A DNA stretch of 64,000 nucleotides from Pseudomonas sp. 7SR1 (GCF_900156465.1 NZ_LT707064.1:1896001-1960000), one strand, 5' to 3'; positions 46,499 through 56,010 are shown, numbered from the stretch's first letter. The notes: a model not told the origin generated them from the sequence alone. Made by a program: numbers and translations.

Positions 46499-47846
46499 GA
46501 GCTTTCTCCTCGGGCAGGACGTGCGCGACGCTCAGGCGCGAGCGGGTGAAATACAGCTGGGCTGCCTTCTGGATTTCTTGCGGGGTCACGCTTTGCAGTT
46601 CGGCAAGTTCGGTGTCCATCAGCTTCCAGGACAGGCCGACGGTTTCCAGCTGGCCGATGGCGGTCGCCTGGCTGGTGATCGAGTCGCGCTCATACACCAG
46701 GCCGGCGATGACCTGGGCACGGACGCGCTCCAGTTCGTCGGCGGTCGGCGCGGTGGTTTTCAGTTGTTCAAGCAAGCGCCACAGACCCGCTTCGGCCTGG
46801 GCCAGGGTCTTGTTCTTCTGGGTATTGGGTGTGGCCGACAGGGTGAACAGCGTGTCGCCCCGGGTGTAGGCGTCGTAGCTCGACGAGCCTCCGGACACCA
46901 GCTCCTCGCCGCGCTCCAGTTGGGTCGGGATCCGACCGCTGTAGCCGCCGTCCAACAGGGCCGAGATCAGACGCAACGCATTGACCGAACGTTTGTCCGT
47001 CGCGGTGGCGATGCTGGGCACATTGAAGGCCATCATCACGCTGGGCAGTTGGGTCTGCACATGCAGGGTGATCTGGCGCTCGCCGGGTTCGCCCAGCTCC
47101 AGGGGGATTTTCGCCACAGGGACGTCGCGTCGTGCAATCGGGCCGAAATAACGCTGGGCCAGTGACTTGACCTCATCCGGTGTCACGTCGCCGACCACCA
47201 CCAGGGTCGCGTTGTTCGGGGCGTACCAGGATCGGTACCAGTGTCGCAGTTCCTCGACCTTCATCCGGTCCAGATCGGCCATCCAGCCGATGGTCGGCGT
47301 GTGGTAGCCGCTGGCCGGGTAAGCCATGGCCTTGAAGCGCTCATAAGCCTTGGACATCGGCTTGTCGTCGGTGCGCATGCGACGTTCTTCCTTGATGACC
47401 TCGATCTCGCGGCTGAACTCCTCCGGTGGCAGGCGCAGGCTGGCCATGCGGTCGGCTTCCAGCTCGAAGGCCACGCCCAGGCGGTCCCGGGCCAACACCT
47501 GGTAGTACGCGGTGAAGTCGTCGCTGGTGAAGGCGTTCTCTTCGGCGCCCAGGTCCCGCAGGATCAGGGAGGCTTCGCCCGGGCCGACTTTTTCGCTGCC
47601 TTTGAACATCATGTGTTCCAGGGCATGGGACAGGCCGGTCTGGCCCGGTGTCTCGTAACTGGAGCCGACCTTGTACCAGACCTGGGACACCACCACCGGA
47701 GCCCGGTGATCTTCGCGCACCACGACCTTGAGGCCGTTGTCGAGCATGAATTCATGAGTGGGTTGTGGATCGGCAGCCAAGGCTGAAAAGGGCAGGCAGA
47801 CTGCGCTGAGCAGCAGGCCTGCGGCGCGGCGGGCGAGAGCATTCAT
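46491..47846 (-). CDS. Zinc M16 peptidase (active subunit)
   Basis: A 451-residue pitrilysin-family protease with signal peptide (GLLLSAVCLPFSALA). The inverted zinc motif H74-A-L-E77-H78 in GLSHALEHMMFKG and the distal Glu in FELEADRMASL make it catalytically competent; its R/Y lobe is less conserved. Together with the zinc-less partner it should form a processing or clean-up peptidase in the periplasm. The gene pair precedes rsmD. Confidence 0.9.
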   Translation of the reverse strand: MNALARRAAGLLLSAVCLPFSALAADPQPTHEFMLDNGLKVVVREDHRAPVVVSQVWYKVGSSYETPGQTGLSHALEHMMFKGSEKVGPGEASLILRDLGAEENAFTSDDFTAYYQVLARDRLGVAFELEADRMASLRLPPEEFSREIEVIKEERRMRTDDKPMSKAYERFKAMAYPASGYHTPTIGWMADLDRMKVEELRHWYRSWYAPNNATLVVVGDVTPDEVKSLAQRYFGPIARRDVPVAKIPLELGEPGERQITLHVQTQLPSVMMAFNVPSIATATDKRSVNALRLISALLDGGYSGRIPTQLERGEELVSGGSSSYDAYTRGDTLFTLSATPNTQKNKTLAQAEAGLWRLLEQLKTTAPTADELERVRAQVIAGLVYERDSITSQATAIGQLETVGLSWKLMDTELAELQSVTPQEIQKAAQLYFTRSRLSVAHVLPEEKAHE

Positions 47847-48179
47847 TCGTGTTTAAACCTGTTGGGTTGCCCGCCATGTCTTAGCGTCGGCGGGCGAGAG
47901 GGTGCTAGGATACTGGTCCGTTTTACTGGCGGCCACGCCTATCGGGCCTTTTGTCGGGTGGACGTACCGACGAAGTGTCGGGTTTGATCGTTGATCGCAG
48001 CGTTTTCGCCGACGATGCCTTGCCAGTCCTTCGAAAAAATCAAGGTCGAGGTGTTCCGGGAACACTTGGACAAAATGTTGCGCGTGAACAAGCTGGATGA
48101 AACACAGTCTGTTCAGCATCGAATATTTATCACCGAGGCGCCCTCGTGGCGCGTCGCTACCGTGAGATAGCCGTCCTCC
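47847..48179. other. Divergent region between the M16 peptidase operon and ftsY
   Basis: A 333-base gap without a convincing ORF. It must contain leftward and rightward promoters. No clear hairpin or operator was seen. Only a weak ribosome site precedes the ftsY ATG at 48180. Confidence 0.5.
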
Positions 48180-49619
48180 ATGTTTGGTTCCAACGACGAC
48201 AAGAAGACCCCAGCTGCGGCTGGCGAGAAAAAAGGCCTGTTCGGATGGCTGCGCAAGAAGCCGCAGGAAACCGTCGTCGAACAGCCACAACCCGAGCCTG
48301 CCGCCGAAGCCGTGGCCGAGGAAGCCGCGCCCATTGTTCTGCCATTGGCCGAGCCGGTACTGCAACCGGTCGAGACTGAGCCTGAGCCCGTCGCCGAGCC
48401 GGTGGCCGAGCAGCCACTGGCGCCACCTGCCGGACAAACCCCCTGGTTGACCTTGCCGGTGGCCGAAGAGCCGGTAGGGCTGGTGGAGGATGTACAGGCT
48501 CCGCACGTCACGCCGCCGATCCCCGCGCCAGTCGCCGCGACCCCGGTCGTGGCACCGGTTCCCGAAGTTGCCGAGGTTGCGGTAGTCGCCCCAGCGCCCG
48601 CTGTCGCCCAGCCTGTTCCTGAGCCGGTACCCGCTCCGGCTGAAGCGCCGGTTCTCGTCGAGCCGGCACCCGTCACCGAGCAGAGCAAGGTCGGCTTTTT
48701 CGCCCGCCTCAAGCAAGGCCTGTCCAAGACCAGCGCCAGTATCGGCGAAGGCATGGCCAGCCTGTTCCTGGGCAAGAAGGTCATCGATGACGATTTGCTG
48801 GACGATATCGAGACCCGCCTGTTGACCGCCGACGTGGGCGTCGAGGCGACGTCGGTGATCATCCAGAGCCTGACCCAGAAGGTCGCCCGCAAGCAGTTGA
48901 CCGATGCCGACGCGTTGTACAAGTCCTTGCAAGGCGAGCTGGCCAACCTGCTCAAACCGGTGGAACAGCCGCTGGTGATCGCTTCGCAGAACAAGCCGTT
49001 CGTGATCCTGGTGGTGGGCGTCAACGGCGCCGGCAAGACCACCACCATCGGCAAGCTGGCCAAGAAGCTGCAGCTGGAGGGCAAGAAGGTAATGCTCGCC
49101 GCCGGCGATACCTTCCGCGCCGCTGCGGTCGAACAGCTGCAGGTCTGGGGCGAACGCAACAGGATCCCGGTGATTGCCCAGCACACCGGTGCCGATTCCG
49201 CTTCGGTGATCTTCGATGCCGTGCAGGCCGCCAAGGCTCGTGGCATCGATGTACTGATCGCCGACACCGCCGGTCGCCTGCACACCAAAGACAATCTGAT
49301 GGAAGAATTGAAGAAGGTTCGCCGGGTGATCGGCAAGCTCGATGCCGACGCGCCCCATGAAGTGCTGCTGGTACTGGACGCCGGTACTGGCCAGAACGCA
49401 ATCAGCCAGGCCAGGCAGTTCAACCAGACCGTCGAGCTGACCGGGCTGGCGCTGACCAAGCTGGACGGCACCGCCAAGGGCGGGGTGATCTTTGCCCTGG
49501 CCAAGCAGTTCGGCTTGCCCATCCGCTACATCGGCGTGGGTGAAGGCATCGATGACTTGCGCACCTTTGAAGCCGAGCCCTTTGTCCAGGCGCTGTTTGC
49601 CGAGCGGGAGCATTCATGA
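48180..49619 (+). CDS. ftsY: Signal recognition particle receptor FtsY
   Basis: A 479-residue SRP GTPase. Residues ~1-35 are a basic amphipathic start, ~36-165 a Glu/Pro/Ala-rich acidic A domain (repeats of AEPV/APVP type), and ~170 onward the NG domains: GVNGAGKTTTIGKLA (280-294), DTAGRLHTKD and LTKLDGTAKGG. It docks ribosome-SRP complexes at the membrane. Heads the ftsY-ftsE-ftsX run; its stop overlaps ftsE by four bases. Confidence 0.96.
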   Translation: MFGSNDDKKTPAAAGEKKGLFGWLRKKPQETVVEQPQPEPAAEAVAEEAAPIVLPLAEPVLQPVETEPEPVAEPVAEQPLAPPAGQTPWLTLPVAEEPVGLVEDVQAPHVTPPIPAPVAATPVVAPVPEVAEVAVVAPAPAVAQPVPEPVPAPAEAPVLVEPAPVTEQSKVGFFARLKQGLSKTSASIGEGMASLFLGKKVIDDDLLDDIETRLLTADVGVEATSVIIQSLTQKVARKQLTDADALYKSLQGELANLLKPVEQPLVIASQNKPFVILVVGVNGAGKTTTIGKLAKKLQLEGKKVMLAAGDTFRAAAVEQLQVWGERNRIPVIAQHTGADSASVIFDAVQAAKARGIDVLIADTAGRLHTKDNLMEELKKVRRVIGKLDADAPHEVLLVLDAGTGQNAISQARQFNQTVELTGLALTKLDGTAKGGVIFALAKQFGLPIRYIGVGEGIDDLRTFEAEPFVQALFAEREHS

Positions 49620-50287
49620 TTCGTTTCGAACAGGTCGGTAAACGCTATCCGAACGGTCACGTCGGCCTGCATGAGCTGAGCTTTCGGGTACGTCGAGGCG
49701 AGTTTCTGTTTGTCACCGGCCATTCCGGCGCCGGTAAAAGTACCCTGCTGCGCCTGTTGCTGGCGATGGAGCGGCCCACCAGCGGCAAGTTGTTGCTGGC
49801 CGGCCAGGACTTGAGCACCATCAGCAATGCCCAGATTCCGTTCCTGCGGCGGCAGATCGGCGTGGTATTCCAGAACCACCAGTTGCTGTTCGATCGCACT
49901 GTATTCAACAACGTTGCGTTGCCGTTGCAGATCCTGGGCCTGTCCAAGGCCGAAATGAGCAAGCGCGTGGATTCGGCCCTGGAGCGCGTGGCCCTGTCGG
50001 ACAAGGCCGAGTTGTATCCCGGCGACCTGTCCACCGGCCAGCAACAGCGCGTCGGCATTGCCCGCGCCATCGTTCACCGTCCGGCGTTGCTGCTGGCGGA
50101 CGAACCCACCGGTAACCTCGACCCGCGACTGGCGGCGGAAATCATGGGCGTATTCGAAGATATCAACCGTTTGGGCACCAGTGTGCTGATTGCCAGTCAC
50201 GACCTGGCTCTGATTGCGCGCATGCGTCACCGCATGCTCACCTTGCAGCGTGGCCGCCTGATCGGTGACGGGGAGGCTGGCGTATGA
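49616..50287 (+). CDS. ftsE: Cell division ATP-binding protein FtsE
   Basis: A 223-residue ABC ATPase. GHSGAGKSTLL (Walker A), LSTGQQQRVGIARAI (signature, with Thr replacing the usual Gly as in FtsE) and LLADEPTGNLD (Walker B). With FtsX it couples division to periplasmic peptidoglycan hydrolase activation. It overlaps ftsY (ATGA) and ftsX (ATGA). Confidence 0.97.
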   Translation: MIRFEQVGKRYPNGHVGLHELSFRVRRGEFLFVTGHSGAGKSTLLRLLLAMERPTSGKLLLAGQDLSTISNAQIPFLRRQIGVVFQNHQLLFDRTVFNNVALPLQILGLSKAEMSKRVDSALERVALSDKAELYPGDLSTGQQQRVGIARAIVHRPALLLADEPTGNLDPRLAAEIMGVFEDINRLGTSVLIASHDLALIARMRHRMLTLQRGRLIGDGEAGV

Positions 50288-51303
50288 GTGCGACCCGCAG
50301 CCCCAAAGTGGCCGAGCGCGTGGCACCAAAAGCCTCCGAGCCTGCGCCGCAAAAGAAAAAACACGATGACGACGGTCCGGATTTCGCCACGCTGCTGCAT
50401 GCCTGGATCGAGAGTCACCGCGCCAGCCTGCTCGACAGCCTGCGGCGCCTGGGCAAGCAGCCAATCGGTAGTTTCTTTACCTGCATGGTCATGGCCGTCG
50501 CCCTGAGCTTGCCCATGGGCCTGTCGTTATTGCTCAGCAACGTGGAGCGTCTCGGAGGCTCCTGGCAGCGCGCGGCGCAGATTTCCCTCTACCTTCAACT
50601 GGAGGCGACGCCGGCCGAGGGCGAGGCGTTGCGCGAACAGATCAAGGTCATGCCGGGGGTCGCCGATGCCGAGTACATCGGCCGCGAACAGGCACTGGAA
50701 GAGTTCCAGCAGCAGTCCGGCCTGGGCGAAGCCCTCAGGGAACTGCCGGAAAACCCGTTGCCGGGTGTGGTGCTGGTGACGCCGAAAGAGGTCGATAAAC
50801 CGACCCTTGAAGCATTAAGACAAAGACTTTCCGAATTGCCGAAGGTACAACAGGCGCAACTTGATCTAGTCTGGGTCGAGCGTCTTGCGGCGATACTCAA
50901 GCTCGGCGACCGGTTTGTCTTCGGCCTGACGGTGCTTCTGGTTTCTGCATTACTTTTGGTGATAGGCAATACCATTCGTCTTCATATTGAAAACCGCCGC
51001 ACCGAGATAGAAGTGATTAAACTCGTCGGCGGTACGGACAGTTATGTACGCAGGCCCTTCCTGTACATGGGCGCGCTATATGGCTTCGGCGCCGGGATTC
51101 TGTCCTGGGGAGTATTGGCGTTCGGCCTGGACTGGCTGAACGATGCGGTAGTGGGACTGGCCGGTTTGTACGGCAGTGATTTCGCGCTGGCCGGAGTGCC
51201 AGTCGCCGACGGTCTGTCGCTCTTGCTTGGCGCGGTGCTGTTGGGTTATATCGGTGCATGGATTGCGGTCGCACGCCACTTGCGTGAGCTTGCGCCAAAA
51301 TAG
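50284..51303 (+). CDS. ftsX: Cell division protein FtsX
   Basis: A 339-residue inner-membrane protein: a Lys-rich cytoplasmic N terminus, a first span near FFTCMVMAVALSLPMGLSLL, a periplasmic domain (~residues 95-215) and three C-terminal spans (FVFGLTVLLVSALLLVIGNT, then two more), the usual FtsX topology. It works with FtsE to regulate amidase activators at the septum. Confidence 0.96.
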   Translation: MSATRSPKVAERVAPKASEPAPQKKKHDDDGPDFATLLHAWIESHRASLLDSLRRLGKQPIGSFFTCMVMAVALSLPMGLSLLLSNVERLGGSWQRAAQISLYLQLEATPAEGEALREQIKVMPGVADAEYIGREQALEEFQQQSGLGEALRELPENPLPGVVLVTPKEVDKPTLEALRQRLSELPKVQQAQLDLVWVERLAAILKLGDRFVFGLTVLLVSALLLVIGNTIRLHIENRRTEIEVIKLVGGTDSYVRRPFLYMGALYGFGAGILSWGVLAFGLDWLNDAVVGLAGLYGSDFALAGVPVADGLSLLLGAVLLGYIGAWIAVARHLRELAPK

Positions 51304-51339
51304 TGTTTTTTGCGCGTATTGACCTTTCAGTTTTTGTGG

Positions 51340-51366
51340 GAACTTGTCCTACGGTTCCCGGTCAAT
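51340..51366 (+). promoter_or_regulatory. Candidate AlgU (sigma-E type) promoter of rpoH
   Basis: GAACTT (51340-51345) and TCAAT (51362-51366) with a 16-base spacer resemble the GAACTT-N16/17-TCTGA consensus. In P. aeruginosa rpoH has an AlgU-dependent promoter, so this site fits envelope-stress control of the heat-shock sigma factor. Confidence 0.55.
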
Positions 51367-51415
51367 TTTCGCAGTGCTGAACTGCACGAGTTATGTGAGT
51401 CGGAGGTTTTTTCGT

Positions 51416-52270
51416 ATGACCACTTCTTTGCAACCTGCTTATGCTCTGGTCCCGGGTGCGAACCTGGAGGCCTATGTGCACACGGTGAACAGCATTCCGT
51501 TGCTGACGCCCGAGCAGGAGCGTGAACTGGCCGAGAGTCTCTACTATGAGCAGGATCTTGAGGCGGCTCGGCAAATGGTGCTCGCCCACCTGCGTTTTGT
51601 CGTACATATCGCCCGCAGCTATTCCGGCTACGGGCTGGCCCAGGCGGATCTGATCCAGGAAGGCAACGTCGGCCTGATGAAAGCGGTCAAGCGCTTCAAC
51701 CCTGAGATGGGCGTGCGCCTGGTGTCGTTCGCGGTTCACTGGATCAAGGCGGAAATCCACGAGTTCATCCTGCGCAACTGGCGCATCGTGAAAGTGGCGA
51801 CCACCAAGGCCCAGCGCAAGCTGTTCTTCAACTTGCGCAGCCAGAAGAAACGCCTGGCCTGGCTGAACAACGAGGAGGTCCATCGCGTCGCCGAGAGCCT
51901 GGGTGTCGAGCCCAGGGAAGTGCGCGAGATGGAAAGCCGGCTGACCGGACAGGACATGGCCTTCGACCCGGCTGCCGAAGCGGACGACGACAGTGCCTTC
52001 CAGTCGCCGGCCAACTATCTGGAAGACCACCGGTATGACCCGGCGCGTCAACTGGAAGACGCCGACTGGAGCGACAACTCCAACACCAACCTGCACGAAG
52101 CCCTGGAAGTGCTGGACGAGCGCAGCCGTGACATCCTCTACCAGCGTTGGCTGGCCGAGGAAAAAGCCACGCTGCACGACCTGGCGCAGAAGTACAACGT
52201 GTCGGCCGAGCGGATCCGCCAGCTCGAGAAGAGCGCGATGAACAAGCTCAAGGTGTCGATCGCGGCTTGA
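51416..52270 (+). CDS. rpoH: RNA polymerase heat-shock sigma factor RpoH (sigma-32)
   Basis: A 284-residue sigma-70 family protein. Core-binding region 2 has [19 protein letters not shown] and [17 protein letters not shown]; the RpoH box is [19 protein letters not shown] and region 4.2 ends in [26 protein letters not shown] lies 9 bases before ATG 51416; an in-frame ATG at 51344 falls in the promoter region. Translation control by mRNA structure is known for rpoH but was not demonstrated here. Confidence 0.97.
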   Translation: MTTSLQPAYALVPGANLEAYVHTVNSIPLLTPEQERELAESLYYEQDLEAARQMVLAHLRFVVHIARSYSGYGLAQADLIQEGNVGLMKAVKRFNPEMGVRLVSFAVHWIKAEIHEFILRNWRIVKVATTKAQRKLFFNLRSQKKRLAWLNNEEVHRVAESLGVEPREVREMESRLTGQDMAFDPAAEADDDSAFQSPANYLEDHRYDPARQLEDADWSDNSNTNLHEALEVLDERSRDILYQRWLAEEKATLHDLAQKYNVSAERIRQLEKSAMNKLKVSIAA

Positions 52271-52285
52271 TCTGCAGCTGCGGCC

Positions 52286-52323
52286 AAAAAAACGCCCCGA
52301 TCAGTGATGATCGGGGCGTTTTT
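52286..52323 (+). terminator. Bidirectional intrinsic terminator after rpoH
   Basis: AAAAACGCCCCGATCA (52288-52303) and TGATCGGGGCGTTTTT (52308-52323) form a perfect 16-bp stem with loop GTGA. The T run on the plus strand ends rpoH; the A run on the left makes it a terminator on the minus strand too, but mtgA ends beyond the REP pair. Confidence 0.95.
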
Positions 52324-52356
52324 GTTCGGGGCGATAATTTGAATTCACTGCTGATC

Positions 52357-52447
52357 CTGTGGGAGCGAGCTTGCTCGCGATGAGGCCATTGCATTCAACA
52401 TCGGTGTAGGCTGTCGAACCGTCATCGCGAGCAAGCTCGCCCCCCCT
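52357..52447. repeat. Inverted REP pair (BIME)
   Basis: GGGAGCGAGCTTGCTCGCGA (from 52360) and the inverted ATCGCGAGCAAGCTCGCCCC (from 52423) lie between convergent rpoH and mtgA. Confidence 0.85.
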
Positions 52448-52465
52448 ACAGGGACAGTGCGTGGG

Positions 52466-53188
52466 TTACTGCGCCCAAGGCGCTCGCCGCGAATCATTGA
52501 GCCCCAACAAATAACTGTCGCCTCCCAACTGGTTCATCTGCTGGCGAATCCAGCTCGCTCGCCGCAACACATAGGGGCTCGGTCGGCTGGCGCTCCATGC
52601 CCTCGGATTGGGCAGTACCGCCGCCAGCAGGCTGGCCTGTTGCCGGGACAAGGATTGCGCGCCAGTGCGGAAGTGATGCCGCGCCGCCGCTTCGGCCCCG
52701 AACACACCGTCATCCCACTCGACACTGTTGAGGTACACCTCGAGGATCCGCTGTTTGGGCCAGAACACCTCGATCAATGCCGTGAACCAGGCTTCGAGCC
52801 CTTTGCGCAGCCAACTGCGGCCCGACCACAGGAACAGGTTCTTGGATACTTGCTGGGAGAGGGTGCTGGCGCCGCGAATCGAGCCGCCGCGTCCATTATG
52901 AGCAAACGCTGCCTGGATCGCGCTGATGTCGAAACCCCAATGCTCCGGGAATTTCTGGTCTTCGCCGGCGATGACCGCCAGCTTGAGGCTGTCGGAGATC
53001 CGGTCCCAAGGCTGCCAGGTGCGTTGCAGGTCGATCGGTTCGCCGCCAAACCAGGATTCGATCTTGCGCTCGATCATCAGCGCCGTGAACGGTGGAGGCA
53101 CTACCCGAAACAGCAGCACCAGCACGACGCTGCCGATGGCGAACCAGAGCAGGGCTTTAAGGAATCGTCGAAAGAATGAACGCAGCAT
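52466..53188 (-). CDS. mtgA: Monofunctional biosynthetic peptidoglycan transglycosylase MtgA
   Basis: A 240-residue GT51 enzyme that polymerises lipid II. One N-terminal span (ALLWFAIGSVVLVLLF) anchors the periplasmic domain. Motifs: catalytic Glu in VIAGEDQKFPEHWGFD, RGASTLSQQVSKNLFLW, KQRILEVYLNSVEWDDGVFG and EAAARHHF. The start is ATG 53188 (MLRSFFRRF); the longer frame reaches into the neighbouring gene. Confidence 0.95.
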   Translation of the reverse strand: MLRSFFRRFLKALLWFAIGSVVLVLLFRVVPPPFTALMIERKIESWFGGEPIDLQRTWQPWDRISDSLKLAVIAGEDQKFPEHWGFDISAIQAAFAHNGRGGSIRGASTLSQQVSKNLFLWSGRSWLRKGLEAWFTALIEVFWPKQRILEVYLNSVEWDDGVFGAEAAARHHFRTGAQSLSRQQASLLAAVLPNPRAWSASRPSPYVLRRASWIRQQMNQLGGDSYLLGLNDSRRAPWAQ

Positions 53189-53261
53189 AGGGATGGCTTG
53201 GCCGAACCGGTCGAGCGGGCCATTATACAGACCCTGCCCACCGAGTCTGACTGGAGTTCTC

Positions 53262-53633
53262 ATGCTGCGTAGCTTTCTGATGCTGGCCGCCTTTTTCGGC
53301 TTCACCGGCGTGGCGCTGGGGGCGTTTGCCGCCCACGGCCTGAAGAATCGCCTGAGCGCCGATTACCTGGCGATCTTCCACACCGGTGTCACCTACCAAT
53401 TGGTGCACACCCTTGCATTGCTGGGCGTTGCGTTGCTGGCCACGCATATTCCCGGTCGCGTCGTGACCTGGGCTGGCGTGTCATTCGTGGTCGGTATCCT
53501 GCTGTTCTCCGGCAGTCTGTATCTGCTGACCCTCACCGGCATCAGCAAGCTGGGCATCATCACGCCGTTCGGAGGCGTGGCGTTCCTGATCGGCTGGCTG
53601 TGTCTGGGGCTGGCCGCCTGGCGGCTGGGCTGA
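53262..53633 (+). CDS. DUF423 family membrane protein
   Basis: A 123-residue protein with four membrane helices and the DUF423 signature FTGVALGAFAAHGLKNRLS, YQLVHTLALL and LLTLTGISKLGIITPFGGVAFLIGW. The family (YgdD-type) is conserved but of unknown function. The start at 53262 is preceded by CTGGAG. It is divergent from mtgA. Confidence 0.9.
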   Translation: MLRSFLMLAAFFGFTGVALGAFAAHGLKNRLSADYLAIFHTGVTYQLVHTLALLGVALLATHIPGRVVTWAGVSFVVGILLFSGSLYLLTLTGISKLGIITPFGGVAFLIGWLCLGLAAWRLG

Positions 53634-53661
53634 CCGCCCGGTCCATTTCATGACGAATGGC

Positions 53662-53691
53662 TTGGGTCGCCCAGACTGATCGGGCTAGAAT
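53662..53691 (+). promoter_or_regulatory. Candidate promoter of thiS-thiG
   Basis: TTGGGT (53662-53667) and TAGAAT (53686-53691) are separated by 18 bases, about 33 bases before the thiS start. No THI-box riboswitch is apparent in this short leader. Confidence 0.45.
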
Positions 53692-53723
53692 GCCAGCCCC
53701 TAAAAATGATGACGGCATCCGGC

Positions 53724-53924
53724 ATGCGCATTCAGTTGAACGGCGAACCCTTTGAATTGCCCGACGGTGAAACCGTTGCGGCCCTGCTGACCCGCCTGGA
53801 TCTTGCCGGGCGTCGCGTCGCGGTGGAACTCAACCTGGATATCGTCCCGCGCAGCCAGCATGCCGACACGACCCTCAACGAGGGTGACCAGGTCGAAGTC
53901 GTCCACGCCATCGGCGGCGGCTAG
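53724..53924 (+). CDS. thiS: Sulfur carrier protein ThiS
   Basis: A 66-residue ubiquitin-like protein: MRIQLNGEPFELPDGETVAA and the C-terminal HAIGGG, whose terminal Gly-Gly is adenylated by ThiF and thiocarboxylated. It delivers sulfur for the thiazole of thiamine. ATG 53724 is the family start; the upstream ATG at 53706 adds six residues. thiG follows 90 bases later. Confidence 0.93.
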   Translation: MRIQLNGEPFELPDGETVAALLTRLDLAGRRVAVELNLDIVPRSQHADTTLNEGDQVEVVHAIGGG

Positions 53925-54014
53925 CACCAGGCAGCGTGCAAATCCGTTCGCGGCGTTTCACGGCGTCTGGTCAGTCAAATTTCGCAAGAACCTCACCCCA
54001 ACAGAGGATTTCCC

Positions 54015-54809
54015 ATGAGCATCGTTCGTAGCGACAAGCCCTTCGTCCTGGCCGGTCGTACCTACCAGTCGCGCTTGCTGGTAGGCACCGGCAAATACCG
54101 CGACATGGAAGAGACCCGCCTGGCCATCGAAGCATCGGGCGCCGAAATCGTCACCGTCGCCGTGCGCCGGACCAACATCGGCCAGAACCCGGGCGAACCG
54201 AACCTGCTGGATATCCTGCCGCCGGACCGCTACACCATCCTGCCCAACACCGCCGGCTGCTTCGACGCCGTCGAGGCCGTGCGCACCTGCCGCCTGGCCC
54301 GTGAGCTGCTCGATGGGCACAACCTGGTCAAGCTGGAAGTGCTGGCCGACCAGAAAACCCTGTTCCCCAACGTGATCGAGACCCTCAAGGCCGCCGAAAC
54401 CCTGGTCAAGGAAGGTTTCGACGTGATGGTGTACACCAGCGATGACCCGATCATTGCTCGTCAACTGGCGGAAATCGGCTGCATCGCGGTCATGCCGCTG
54501 GCTGGCCTGATCGGTACGGGGCTGGGCATCTGCAACCCATACAACCTGCAGATCATCCTCGAAGAAGCCAGGATCCCGGTGCTGGTGGATGCCGGTGTCG
54601 GTACCGCTTCGGATGCCACTATCGCCATGGAACTGGGTTGCGAAGCGGTGCTGATGAACTCCGCCATCGCCCATGCCCAGCAGCCGGTCCTGATGGCCGA
54701 AGCCATGAAGCACGCCATCGTTGCCGGTCGCCTGGCTTACCTGGCCGGTCGCATGCCGAAGAAACTTTACGCCAGCGCCTCCTCGCCGCTGGATGGTCTG
54801 ATCAAGTAA
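54015..54809 (+). CDS. thiG: Thiazole synthase ThiG
   Basis: A 264-residue TIM-barrel enzyme joining deoxyxylulose 5-phosphate, dehydroglycine and ThiS-thiocarboxylate to form the thiamine thiazole. Key pieces are [56 protein letters not shown] (Schiff-base Lys region) and [21 protein letters not shown] precedes the ATG. Confidence 0.97.
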   Translation: MSIVRSDKPFVLAGRTYQSRLLVGTGKYRDMEETRLAIEASGAEIVTVAVRRTNIGQNPGEPNLLDILPPDRYTILPNTAGCFDAVEAVRTCRLARELLDGHNLVKLEVLADQKTLFPNVIETLKAAETLVKEGFDVMVYTSDDPIIARQLAEIGCIAVMPLAGLIGTGLGICNPYNLQIILEEARIPVLVDAGVGTASDATIAMELGCEAVLMNSAIAHAQQPVLMAEAMKHAIVAGRLAYLAGRMPKKLYASASSPLDGLIK

Positions 54810-54818
54810 GAGCCATTG

Positions 54819-55547
54819 ATGACTGAATCGAACGACACGCCTGTCCTGCCGGAAGAAGGCGAAGAACAACGCCAACACCGCCGTATCAAGAGTTTCGTGA
54901 TGCGCGCCGGGCGCATGACCGAAGGCCAGCAACGCGGCCTGGAACAGGGCGCCCCTCTGTTCGTCCTGCCCCTGGCCGATGCGCCGGTGGATTTTGACCA
55001 GGTGTTCGGCCGCTCGGCCCCGCGCTCGCTGGAGATCGGTTTCGGCATGGGCCATTCGCTGCTGGAAATGGCCGCTGCCGCGCCGGAACAGGATTTCATC
55101 GGCGTGGAAGTGCACCGTCCCGGTGTCGGTGCGCTGCTCAATGGCGTGCTGACCCAAGGGCTGACCAACCTGCGGGTCTATGATTGCGACGCCATCGAGG
55201 TGCTGAACCGCTGCGTGGCCGACAACAGCCTCGACCGGCTGATGCTGTTCTTCCCCGACCCCTGGCACAAAAGCCGCCATCACAAGCGCCGCATCGTCCA
55301 GGCGTCGTTCGCCGAGCTGGTGCGCAGCAAGTTGAAGGTTGGCGGTGTGCTGCACATGGCCACCGACTGGGAACCCTACGCCGAGTACATGCTGGAGGTG
55401 ATGAACGTCGCCCCGGGTTACCGTAACCTGGCCGAAGACGGTCGCTATGTGCCGCGCCCGGCCGAACGACCGATCACCAAGTTCGAACGCCGTGGCGAAC
55501 GGCTGGGGCATGGGGTCTGGGACTTGAAGTTCGAGAAGGTGGCGTAA
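54819..55547 (+). CDS. trmB: tRNA (guanine46-N7)-methyltransferase TrmB
   Basis: A 242-residue SAM methyltransferase: [29 protein letters not shown] (SAM), [15 protein letters not shown] and the catalytic [19 protein letters not shown]. It modifies G46 of tRNA. The ATG at 54819 lies 10 bases past thiG, so it is co-transcribed; the preceding TTG at 54816 is an unneeded alternative. Confidence 0.96.
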   Translation: MTESNDTPVLPEEGEEQRQHRRIKSFVMRAGRMTEGQQRGLEQGAPLFVLPLADAPVDFDQVFGRSAPRSLEIGFGMGHSLLEMAAAAPEQDFIGVEVHRPGVGALLNGVLTQGLTNLRVYDCDAIEVLNRCVADNSLDRLMLFFPDPWHKSRHHKRRIVQASFAELVRSKLKVGGVLHMATDWEPYAEYMLEVMNVAPGYRNLAEDGRYVPRPAERPITKFERRGERLGHGVWDLKFEKVA

Positions 55548-55574
55548 GACGAAGTCCTGCTGAAATGGGATCCC

Positions 55575-55668
55575 CTGTGGGAGCGAGCTTGCTCGCGATG
55601 AGGGCATGACATCCAACGTCAATGTTGACTGTCATACCGCCATCGCCAGCAAGCTCGCTCCCACATTT
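55575..55668. repeat. Inverted REP pair (BIME)
   Basis: GGGAGCGAGCTTGCTCGCGA (from 55580) and the inverted ATCGCCAGCAAGCTCGCTCC (from 55642) lie between trmB and the convergent DUF3392 gene. Confidence 0.85.
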
Positions 55669-55686
55669 GTTTTGTGCAGGTCGAAA

Positions 55687-56010
55687 TCAGCGCCGATCCG
55701 CGACTACGCCTATCAACACCAGTACCACCAGTAGAACCGGCGCCAGGCTGTAGTTGTTGAACTGGCTCAATCCCTTGACGATCCATGGAGTGGCATAGAT
55801 CAGGGCCGCACCGCTGCCGATCATGCACAGCAGGGCGATCAGCGGGACGCGCAAGGCGCCGGCGATGCTGCCCAGGCGCTGTTCGACCCAACCCTTGATG
55901 TCCGCGCCAAACAGCACCAGCAGGCAGCCTACCAGCGCCAGGGAGATCTCCGAGAGATTGCTGCGGCTCCAGCGGGACACGGTGGCAAGCAGGTCGAGTA
56001 CCAGATCCAT
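55687..56010 (-). CDS. DUF3392 family small membrane protein
   Basis: A 107-residue protein with a polar start (MDLVLDLLATVSRWSR) and three hydrophobic stretches (ISLALVGCLLVLFG, VPLIALLCMIGSGAALI, LLVVLVLIGVVADRR). The length and topology fit DUF3392. It sits 18 bases beyond the end of hemW on the same strand and is probably in its operon. The function is unknown. Confidence 0.8.
   Translation of the reverse strand: MDLVLDLLATVSRWSRSNLSEISLALVGCLLVLFGADIKGWVEQRLGSIAGALRVPLIALLCMIGSGAALIYATPWIVKGLSQFNNYSLAPVLLVVLVLIGVVADRR

Noticed and set aside
48301..48670. Repetitive Glu/Pro/Ala codons in ftsY as a possible tandem repeat locus
   Set aside because: This is the normal, rapidly evolving acidic A domain of FtsY; there is no exact DNA repeat unit.
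47853..49613. 586-codon minus-strand frame opposite ftsY
   Set aside because: ftsY is certain from its SRP-GTPase motifs. The antisense frame contains Gly/Arg/Asp-rich pseudo-repeats mirrored from the Ala/Pro/Glu-rich A domain.
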